DNA of 8,249 nucleotides, from NCBI GenBank assembly GCA_903925435.1, contig CAIYFF010000593.1, positions 1 to 8,249 on the forward strand, in the 5' to 3' direction. Below are positions 1-5,586 of this stretch, piece after piece. Source of the DNA: an uncultured Planctomycetota bacterium. Its GTDB lineage: Bacteria; Planctomycetota; UBA1135; UBA2386. The position numbers were made by a program, and so were the translations under genes. The notes beneath the pieces were generated by a model that was given only the letters and a program-made list of their open reading frames with translations, had not been told where the DNA came from and did not search any database. Positions within the stretch are counted from its first letter, which is position 1. Each line of letters opens with the position of its first letter.

Positions 1-261
1 GACAACCAGGGCAAGTGGGTCGCGACCTGCAAGGCAGGCGATCTCGCGGCTGGCAACGAAGGCCCGTCCGAGGTCCTGTTCGGTGTCGGAAAATCCGACA
101 AGCAGGAGCACGCCAAGGTCTCCTTCAAGGCCCACGTGCCGGTGCTCAAGGATCAGAAGAAAGCGGTCGATCTCACCCTGGACCTGCTGCTGGAGCAGGC
201 CCCGCCGGCTACCGGCGAGATCTGGCGCCTCCCTGCAGCACCTGCGGCGGCAGGCAAGTAG
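1..261 (+). CDS. C-terminal end of an unrecognised protein (5' end outside window)
   Basis: Frame 1 is open from the first base and ends at TAG 259-261, leaving 86 residues with no start codon required. The visible part alternates hydrophobic and charged residues in a beta-rich pattern (around VLFGVG and VSFKAHVPVL) and ends in a Pro/Ala-rich tail (PAAPAAAGK). I see no catalytic motif, transmembrane helix or known domain signature, so I assign no function. The next gene starts 19 bases later on the same strand with its own ribosome binding site, so the two are probably co-transcribed. An overlapping open frame beginning near 15 is Arg/Gly-rich and looks like a shadow. Coding status is supported by the uninterrupted frame, balanced amino-acid composition and the tight junction with the next gene. 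Confidence 0.7.
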   Translation, partial: DNQGKWVATCKAGDLAAGNEGPSEVLFGVGKSDKQEHAKVSFKAHVPVLKDQKKAVDLTLDLLLEQAPPATGEIWRLPAAPAAAGK

Positions 262-270
262 TCCTCACTC

Positions 271-275
271 GGAGG
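271..275 (+). promoter_or_regulatory. Shine-Dalgarno ribosome binding site for the RmlC-like gene
   Basis: GGAGG lies 5 bases before the GTG at 281. This is the only strong anti-Shine-Dalgarno match in front of any gene start in the window. It decides the GTG start of the epimerase-like gene over an in-frame start about 200 bases upstream that would overlap the preceding gene. Confidence 0.8.
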
Positions 276-280
276 TCCTC

Positions 281-874
281 GTGACCACCACCGCCACCAA
301 GACCAACGTGAACCCCGCTTCCCATCCCGAGTCCAAGACCCGCATCAACGAGAAGGCGAAGACTGCCTTCTCGGTGCAGGAATACGGTGGCCGCACCGCC
401 ATCGAGGGCGTGCAGATCGTCGAGTTGAAGCGCTTCAACGACGACGGTGGCGCGATCACCGAGCTGGGCCGCCTCGATGCTGGCGTGCACAAGCAACTCG
501 CTGGCTTCAACTGCCGCCAGGTGAACTACAGCGAAGTCGAGCCGGAGGCCGTGAAGGCCTACCACATGCACCACCGCCAGACCGACGTCTGGTATGTGCC
601 ACCGTCCGACAAGCTGCTGCTCGTGCTGCACGACTGCCGCAAGGGCTCGCCGACGGAAGGCCAGACGATGCGCTTCGTGCTCGGCGACGGGAAGGACCGC
701 CTCGTGCGCATTCCGCCGGGCGTCGCGCACGGCACCAAGAACCTCGCGAACAAGACCGGCCGCATCATCTACATGGTCGATGTCCAGTTCTCGCCGGACC
801 CCATGGAGTGCGACGAAGGCCGCCTGCCGTGGGATTTCCTCGGCGCGGAGATCTGGGACGTCATCAAGGGCTGA
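281..874 (+). CDS. RmlC-like cupin, dTDP-4-dehydrorhamnose 3,5-epimerase family
   Basis: This is a 197-residue cytoplasmic cupin of the RmlC family, whose members epimerise C3 and/or C5 of dTDP-4-keto-6-deoxy sugars. After a roughly 40-residue Thr/Asn/Lys-rich lead, the jelly-roll part shows KAYHMHHRQTD (residues 92-102), LHDCRKGSPTEGQ, then RIPPGVAHG (His150) and RIIYMVD (Tyr164), ending with GRLPWDFLG. His95 and Tyr164 align with the catalytic His and Tyr of RmlC and are 69 residues apart, close to the family spacing. The usual Arg-Gly-x-His-x-Gln surround is changed to Lys-Ala-Tyr-His-Met-His, so the exact substrate is uncertain. The GTG start is chosen because GGAGG lies 5 bases upstream. 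It follows the preceding gene by 19 bases and converges with an RmlD-like gene, which supports a nucleotide-sugar role. Confidence 0.8.
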   Translation: MTTTATKTNVNPASHPESKTRINEKAKTAFSVQEYGGRTAIEGVQIVELKRFNDDGGAITELGRLDAGVHKQLAGFNCRQVNYSEVEPEAVKAYHMHHRQTDVWYVPPSDKLLLVLHDCRKGSPTEGQTMRFVLGDGKDRLVRIPPGVAHGTKNLANKTGRIIYMVDVQFSPDPMECDEGRLPWDFLGAEIWDVIKG

Positions 875-897
875 GCTGCGCGCAGTCGCAGTTCAGC
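870..897. terminator. Hairpin across two facing stop codons, candidate bidirectional terminator
   Basis: Bases 870-880 pair with 887-897 to give an 11-bp stem with one G-U pair (875/892) and a 6-base loop. The stem contains the plus-strand TGA (872-874) and the complement of the minus-strand TGA (893-895), so both convergent genes stop inside it. In the minus-strand transcript the G-U pair becomes a C-A mismatch. There is no U-run on either side, so this is not a textbook intrinsic terminator. A role in transcription ending or mRNA 3'-end protection is inferred from position and stem strength. Confidence 0.45.
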
Positions 898-1699
898 TGT
901 CCGCCAGCATCTCGCCGAGTTCGCGACACGCGAACTCACTGCGAAGCGACACATCGCGCGGCCGCAGCGGGTCCTGACACTCCGCCGGCCGCAGCAGACC
1001 GGTCGGCAGCCCGTGCACGAGGCACAGCATCTGGCCGAGTTCCCAGCGCGACACGCGCTCGGGTCCGCCGAGGTGCACGATGCGCGGGCCGCCAGTTTGC
1101 GGCAGCAGCGCAGCCAGCGCGCGCGACGCATCGCGGCAATGGATCGGCGTGCGGTATTCGTTGGTGAACAGCGACAACGGTTCGCCGCGAGCCAATGCGT
1201 TGCGCACCATCGCCGTGGCGCCGCGCCCCGCGCGATCGGCGCCGAACAACAACGGCAACCGCGCCACGCGCCCGCCTTCTGCAAGCACGCGCTCTTCGCC
1301 GTCAGCCTTGGTCGACGCATAGGCCGACAAGGGGCCCGTCGCGTCGAGCGGCGCGTAGGGCGCGGCGCGGCCGTCGAACACGAGGTCCGTCGACACGTAG
1401 ACGAAGCGCGGGCCCAGCCCACGCGCCATGCGTGAGGGAGCCTCGGCGTTGATCCGCCTCGCCGCGTCCGCGTCGCGTTCGCAATCGGCGATGCGCGCAT
1501 TGGCGGCGAGCCAAAGCACGAAGTCGGGCTGAACGGCCGCGACGACCGCGGTGGCTGCTGTGGGATCCGAAAGATCCGCCTGCAAGTCGCCGCCAGAACG
1601 CGCCACCGTCGTCACGTCGAACGACGCCGACAACTCCGCGACCGCGAACGGGCCGAGGAAGCCGGTGTGTCCAGTAACGAGCGCGCGAGGTCGCGGCAT
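893..1699 (-). CDS. RmlD-like nucleotide-sugar reductase (SDR superfamily)
   Basis: The 268-residue product is an extended short-chain dehydrogenase of the RmlD (dTDP-4-dehydrorhamnose reductase) type, which reduces a 4-keto sugar nucleotide with NAD(P)H in the cytoplasm. The Rossmann motif TGHTGFLG is at residues 9-16. The pattern LAANARIADCE fits the RmlD 'NAAAYT-D-AE' region, and RINAEAP follows. The active site shows STD (103-105) and YASTK with Tyr127 and Lys131. The C-terminus has RPRDVSL, typical of RmlD proteins. I chose ATG at 1699 because the Rossmann strand begins five residues later; an ATG at 1708 adds three residues, and the frame stays open to 1804. No Shine-Dalgarno precedes either. 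The gene is convergent with the RmlC-like gene and divergent from the lipid kinase. Another 4-keto sugar could be the true substrate. Confidence 0.85.
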   Translation of the reverse strand: MPRPRALVTGHTGFLGPFAVAELSASFDVTTVARSGGDLQADLSDPTAATAVVAAVQPDFVLWLAANARIADCERDADAARRINAEAPSRMARGLGPRFVYVSTDLVFDGRAAPYAPLDATGPLSAYASTKADGEERVLAEGGRVARLPLLFGADRAGRGATAMVRNALARGEPLSLFTNEYRTPIHCRDASRALAALLPQTGGPRIVHLGGPERVSRWELGQMLCLVHGLPTGLLRPAECQDPLRPRDVSLRSEFACRELGEMLADS

Positions 1700-1775
1700 G
1701 CGGCGCATCGTGGCGCACCGCAGCGGCGCGAGGAAGACCCTCGCTCGCGGCGGAGCCTTGCGGCAGCATGCATCG

Positions 1776-2648
1776 GTGCAGCAGCGCGTTTTGATCCTCG
1801 CCAACCCGATCGCCGGCGGCGGTCGCTCGAAGCGGCTCGCGCCGCAGTTGGCCCTGGCCCTGCGCGCGCACGGAGTGGATGCGGAGGTCTACTTCACGCA
1901 GCGAGCCGGCGACGCGAGCCGACGCGCGCGAGCGACCGCAGGCGAAGGGTTCGACGCGCTGATCGCAGTTGGCGGCGACGGCACGCTCAACGAAGTGCTG
2001 AACGGCATGCCCGACCCATCCGTGCCGCTCGGCGTGCTGGCCGTCGGCAGCGCCAACGTGCTCGCGTGCGAACTGCGCATTCCGAAGGACCCGGTGCGGC
2101 TCGCCGAGCTGATCGCAGCCAGGCGCACGCGCGAGCATGCGATCGGAGTGGCGAACGATCGCCGCTTCCTGCTGTTCTGCGGCGCTGGCCTCGACGGTGC
2201 GATCGTCGAAGAAGTCGCGCGCACGCGCACCGGAACGCTCGGCAAGTGGAAGTGGCTGCCTTCGATCTTCCGCATCGTCGTGCGCTGGCCGATGCCGCGA
2301 CTGCGCGCGACATTCGCGGATGGATCGTCGCTCGACAATCTGTCCTCCGTGCTCGTCACGCGCGTCCGCAACTACGGCGGCGTAGCGAAGCTGCCCAAGG
2401 GCATCGACCCAAGCTCGCCGCAACTGTTCGTGCTTTGCTTCTCGGCGCGCTCGCGCTTCGTCTGGGCGTGGCTCGGCCTCCGGGCGGCGCTAGGCCTGCT
2501 GTCGCCGTGCCGATGGCTCACCATGCGCGCAGCTTTCGAAGTGCGCATCGATGGCATCGCTCCGATGCAGATCGACGGCGACTTCGCTGGCTCGGCAAAC
2601 GCAAAGGTGACGCTGCACGCCACCCGCGCCAACCTGTTCGCGCCATAA
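1776..2648 (+). CDS. Diacylglycerol kinase catalytic-domain lipid kinase (YegS/DgkB type)
   Basis: The 290-residue protein belongs to the DAGK_cat/NAD-kinase-like fold and is expected to phosphorylate diacylglycerol or a related lipid with ATP at the inner membrane. Seen are the N-terminal strand VLILANPIAGGG, the nucleotide-binding GGDGTLNEVLNG (Gly66-Asp68-Gly69 core), the VGSAN motif (90-94; Thr is commoner than Ser), GAGLDG (136-141) and the C-terminal QIDGD (265-269) equivalent to the family's DGE/DGD. The length matches the family. The GTG start at 1776 places the first beta strand four residues in, as usual, but has no Shine-Dalgarno. An in-frame ATG at 1698 with GAGG seven bases upstream would add 26 Arg/Ala-rich residues and overlap the start of the minus-strand gene. 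The gene lies 62 bases before kdsA, hinting at a shared envelope-lipid theme. The exact lipid cannot be told from sequence. Confidence 0.85.
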   Translation: MQQRVLILANPIAGGGRSKRLAPQLALALRAHGVDAEVYFTQRAGDASRRARATAGEGFDALIAVGGDGTLNEVLNGMPDPSVPLGVLAVGSANVLACELRIPKDPVRLAELIAARRTREHAIGVANDRRFLLFCGAGLDGAIVEEVARTRTGTLGKWKWLPSIFRIVVRWPMPRLRATFADGSSLDNLSSVLVTRVRNYGGVAKLPKGIDPSSPQLFVLCFSARSRFVWAWLGLRAALGLLSPCRWLTMRAAFEVRIDGIAPMQIDGDFAGSANAKVTLHATRANLFAP

Positions 2649-2710
2649 CGGCCGCTGCTCCGGGACCTCATCCACAGCAGCCGCGGCACAAGCTGGCTAT
2701 GCTGCGCCGG

Positions 2711-3553
2711 ATGCAGACCTCTTCGACCGCGCACACCGCCACGGTGCGCATCGGCGACGCCACGTTCGGCGGCGGCCATCCATTCGCGCTGATCGCAGGC
2801 CCGTGCGTGATCGAGAGCCGCGACCACACGCTGCGCCACGCCGAAGCGATCCACAAGGCGTGCCGCGAGCGCGGCATCGGCCTCGTGTTCAAGAGCAGCT
2901 TCGACAAGGCCAACCGCACTTCGGGGCGCGCATTCCGCGGACCGGGAATGGACGAAGGCCTCGCGACGCTGCAGGCAGTGAAGGACCAACTGGGCCTGCC
3001 GACGCTGACCGACGTGCACGACATCTCGCACTGCGAAGCCGCGGGCGAAGTCGTCGACTGCCTGCAGATCCCTGCATTCTTGTGCCGGCAGACGGACTTG
3101 CTGCTCGCCGCCGCGGCGACCGGCAAGGCCGTGAACGTCAAGAAGGGCCAATTCCTGGCGCCCGAAGACGTCGGCAACGTGCTGTCGAAGATCACCGGCG
3201 CCGGCAACGCGCGCGCGATGATCACCGAACGCGGCGCGAGCTTTGGCTACCGCACGCTCATCGTCGACTTCGCTGGCTTCCCCACGATGCGCGCGTTCGG
3301 ACAACCGCTCGTGTTCGACGTCACGCACTCGGTGCAGCGGCCGGGTGCGACCGGGACCTCGACCGGCGGCGACCGGACCAAGGTGCCTTACCTCGCGCGC
3401 GCCGGCGTTGCGTGCGGCGTCGACGGACTGTTCCTCGAAGTGCACGAGGATCCCGACCACGCGCCGAGCGACGGCCCCAACATGATCGTGCTGCGCGAAC
3501 TGCCGGCGCTGCTCGATCAGTTGCTGCGCATCCAAGACGCCTGCCGCAAGTGA
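2711..3553 (+). CDS. kdsA: 3-deoxy-8-phosphooctulonate synthase, metal-dependent type
   Basis: KdsA condenses phosphoenolpyruvate with arabinose-5-phosphate to Kdo-8-phosphate, the first committed precursor of the Kdo that links lipid A to the core of LPS. The 280-residue product shows the family motifs FALIAGPCVIES, KSSFDKANRTS, FRGPGMDEGL, TDVHD, NVKKGQFLAPED, TERGASFGY, FDVTHSVQ and FLEVHEDPD...SDGPN. The KANR motif separates it from DAHP synthases. Cys32, His206, Glu243 and Asp254 match the metal ligands of the metal-dependent class (Cys11, His185, Glu222, Asp233 of the Aquifex enzyme) with identical spacing; metal-independent enzymes have Asn in place of the Cys. ATG 2711 best aligns the N-terminus with known KdsA proteins; ATG 2699 would add four residues. 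Neither has a Shine-Dalgarno. The protein kinase gene follows 10 bases after the stop. Confidence 0.96.
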   Translation: MQTSSTAHTATVRIGDATFGGGHPFALIAGPCVIESRDHTLRHAEAIHKACRERGIGLVFKSSFDKANRTSGRAFRGPGMDEGLATLQAVKDQLGLPTLTDVHDISHCEAAGEVVDCLQIPAFLCRQTDLLLAAAATGKAVNVKKGQFLAPEDVGNVLSKITGAGNARAMITERGASFGYRTLIVDFAGFPTMRAFGQPLVFDVTHSVQRPGATGTSTGGDRTKVPYLARAGVACGVDGLFLEVHEDPDHAPSDGPNMIVLRELPALLDQLLRIQDACRK

Positions 3554-3563
3554 CCGACGTCCC

Positions 3564-5423
3564 ATGAGCGAGCAGTTGGATTTCGGCACGCAGCGCGAGG
3601 TCTACACCTTCGCGCCAGAAGCGCTGGGCTCAGCGCTGCCGGAGTTCGAGATCGTGCGCGAGATCGGCAAGGGCTCGATGGGCATCGTCTACGAGTGCAA
3701 GCGCAAGGCCGACGGCGCGACGATCGCACTCAAGGTGCTGCCGCCGAGCTTGACGCTGAGCGAACGCGCGCTCGCTCGCTTCTTGCGCGAAGGCCGCCTG
3801 ATGGCGCGCGTGGAGCATCCCGACATCGTTCGATGGCTCGGCCAGGGATCCGGCTCCGCCAGCGGCGTGCGCCTGTTCTGGTTCGCGATGGAGTTCGTCG
3901 ACGGCGCGTCGATGCAAGAACGACTGCGGGTCGGGCCACTGCCGATGCGTGCCGCCGTGACGATTGCCGCACGCGTCGCTCGCGCGCTGCACTTCGCGCA
4001 CGAACGGGGCGTCGTGCATCGCGACCTCAAGCCCGGCAACTTGCTGCTGCGTTCGCCAGAGCCTCTCGCTGGCGAAGATGCTCCTCCCGTCGCGATCTCG
4101 GACTTCGGCCTCGCCCGCGAAACAGGGACCGGCTCGATGACGGATAGCGGGGCGCTCGTCGGCACGCCGATGTATGTCGCGCCAGAACTCATCCTCTCCG
4201 GCAGCGCGAACGCCAATTCGATCAGCGACGTCTACAGCCTTGGCGCGACGCTCTACACGCTGCTGACGGGCGAGCCGCCGTTCGACGGGCCGACCGCGCA
4301 AATCGTGCTCAAGGCCGTGCTCGAACGGGAACCGCGTCGCATGCGCTCGCTGCGCAGCGACCTGCCGAAGCCGGTCGAGGCGATTGTGCAGAAGGCGATG
4401 AGCAAGGAGCCTCGGCATCGCTACGGCTCTGCGCTGGAGTTCGCGCTCGATCTCGAGCGCTGGCTCCGCGGCGAACGCGTCCTCGCCAACTTGCAGAGTC
4501 CGCTCGTGATCGCGATGCGCAATGCGCGCCGCAAGCCTTCGATCGCGATCGCAGCCGGCTGCGTCGCTGCGCTCGGCCTATGCGGCGCCTACTTCGTGCA
4601 CGCGCAACACGAAGCCCGCATCGAGCAAGGCGTGGCAGAAGCCGAGAACTGGCTCGCACAGGCAACGAGCGCGCGCGATGAGCGGGACCGTCCGCGTCCC
4701 GAGCCCCAACGACGAGAACTGTTGCTCGCAGCGATCTCTGCCGCATCCGACGTGCTCGCGCGCGACCCCCAAGTTCCGGCCGCGCACTTTGTTCGCGCCA
4801 AGTCGCACTACCGCCTCCGCCAACTCGATGAGACGGTGCTCGATCTCGACGCTGCGGAGCGCCTCATGGGTAAGCCGACGCCCGAGATGCTGCACTTCCG
4901 CATCGACGCGTTGCGCCAACGCGGCGATCCGGCGTCCACGCGGCGACTTCAGCAAGACCTCACGACGCTGTTGTCGATCGACCCGGGCGACAAGTCGCGC
5001 GGCATGGTCGCAGAGCACTTGCTCGAGATCGGGCTGCAAACATCCAACCGCGAACGCGAGGCCGCGTTGTCGGCGGCAGACGACGTGCTTGCGCTCGTAA
5101 GCCCAGAGAACCCGCGCGGCGCAGTGCTGCGAGCGCGACTGTTCGAGGCGCGCGGCCTCATCGACGAAGCAATCGAGGCGATCGGCGCCGCGCGCGATCA
5201 GTTCCGCGGCGACGTCTACGTGCACTTGCAGGCAGCGGCGCTCTACGACCGGCTGGGCATGCAGCAAGAAGGCGCTCAGGAGCAGCAGACTGCGCGCATG
5301 CTGCAACCGGCGGCGACCTCGACCTCGACCGCGCCCGTCGACATGCAGGGCATCGGCCGATTCCTCGGCGACGTCAATCGGTTGCTCAACCAGTTGGACC
5401 CGCCGCAGAAGGGCAAGCAGTAG
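3564..5423 (+). CDS. Membrane-anchored Hanks-type Ser/Thr protein kinase with C-terminal TPR-like repeats
   Basis: The 619-residue protein has an N-terminal eukaryotic-like kinase domain (about 30-300): glycine loop GKGSMG (35-40), catalytic Lys57 in ALKV, HRDLKPGN (His152, Asp154, Asn159), DFG (Asp180), GTPMYVAPE and DVYSLG. All key residues are present and the HRD arginine makes it an RD kinase, so it should be active. One hydrophobic helix lies at about 326-345 (IAIAAGCVAALGLCGAYFV), after a basic stretch (NARRKP). The kinase should therefore be cytoplasmic and the rest periplasmic. The C-terminal half has TPR-like helical pairs near 405-435 and 513-582, then a Thr/Ser/Pro linker and a short tail. 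It starts 10 bases after kdsA without a Shine-Dalgarno, so it is probably co-transcribed. Its signal and targets cannot be read from the sequence. Confidence 0.93.
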   Translation: MSEQLDFGTQREVYTFAPEALGSALPEFEIVREIGKGSMGIVYECKRKADGATIALKVLPPSLTLSERALARFLREGRLMARVEHPDIVRWLGQGSGSASGVRLFWFAMEFVDGASMQERLRVGPLPMRAAVTIAARVARALHFAHERGVVHRDLKPGNLLLRSPEPLAGEDAPPVAISDFGLARETGTGSMTDSGALVGTPMYVAPELILSGSANANSISDVYSLGATLYTLLTGEPPFDGPTAQIVLKAVLEREPRRMRSLRSDLPKPVEAIVQKAMSKEPRHRYGSALEFALDLERWLRGERVLANLQSPLVIAMRNARRKPSIAIAAGCVAALGLCGAYFVHAQHEARIEQGVAEAENWLAQATSARDERDRPRPEPQRRELLLAAISAASDVLARDPQVPAAHFVRAKSHYRLRQLDETVLDLDAAERLMGKPTPEMLHFRIDALRQRGDPASTRRLQQDLTTLLSIDPGDKSRGMVAEHLLEIGLQTSNREREAALSAADDVLALVSPENPRGAVLRARLFEARGLIDEAIEAIGAARDQFRGDVYVHLQAAALYDRLGMQQEGAQEQQTARMLQPAATSTSTAPVDMQGIGRFLGDVNRLLNQLDPPQKGKQ

Positions 5424-5586
5424 CAGAACCGGCCGCGCTCCGACTCAGCCATGGCTGAAGCCCGCCGCTCGCGATCGCCTCATTTCGATACGCTGCCGAG
5501 CACGACTGGGCGTTGCGGCCGCAGCCAAGGCTACTATTGATCGAGACCCCTAACTGACCCGCGACAACCGACCCCGGCCCTCCGCG
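5424..5586. other. 163-base intergenic region with palindromes
   Basis: No plausible gene lies here. It holds a perfect 14-base palindrome (5445-5458), the 8-base palindrome GCGATCGC (5471-5478), a 10-base palindrome centred on a NotI site (5514-5523), and the most AT-rich spot of the gap, CTACTATTGAT (5531-5541), about 50 bases before the next start. A promoter for the downstream gene is plausible because the gap is the longest in the window, but no convincing -35/-10 pair stands out. Confidence 0.5.
5445..5458. repeat. Perfect 14-base palindrome, possible operator or short hairpin
   Basis: TCAGCCATGGCTGA equals its own reverse complement. It starts 22 bases after the kinase stop codon. As RNA it could form a 5-bp stem with a CATG loop, which is weak for a terminator. 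As DNA it has the symmetry of a dimeric regulator site. Function is not established. Confidence 0.35.

Noticed and set aside
83..280. In-frame upstream extension of the RmlC-like gene starting at 83
   Set aside because: It would overlap the preceding gene by about 180 bases, the translated extension is Arg/Ser/Pro-rich shadow sequence, and GGAGG sits right before GTG 281.
1551..1775. Longer lipid kinase start at 1551 or 1698
   Set aside because: The extension to 1551 overlaps the RmlD-like coding region and is of shadow-like composition; the family fold begins right after 1776. The 1698 start is kept as an open alternative in the findings.
1302..2423. Long minus-strand open frame antisense to the lipid kinase
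   Set aside because: Arg/Ala/His-rich translation with no domain motif; the opposite strand carries intact DAGK motifs. Typical of GC-rich DNA with few stop codons.
2654..2681. 6-bp stem (GCTGCT/AGCAGC) with a 16-base loop between the lipid kinase and kdsA
   Set aside because: Short stem, long loop and no U-run; easily expected by chance in GC-rich sequence.
2372..3589. 405-codon minus-strand open frame antisense to kdsA
   Set aside because: The plus strand encodes an unmistakable KdsA over the same bases, and the antisense product has no recognisable motif.
5315..5330. Micro-repeat of GACCTC in the kinase tail
   Set aside because: Under three copies, coding for a Thr-Ser linker; ordinary low-complexity sequence.
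5513..5540. Possible promoter TTGCGG - 16 bases - TATTGA before the secreted-protein gene
   Set aside because: Each box matches only 3 of 6 consensus positions, not distinguishable from background.
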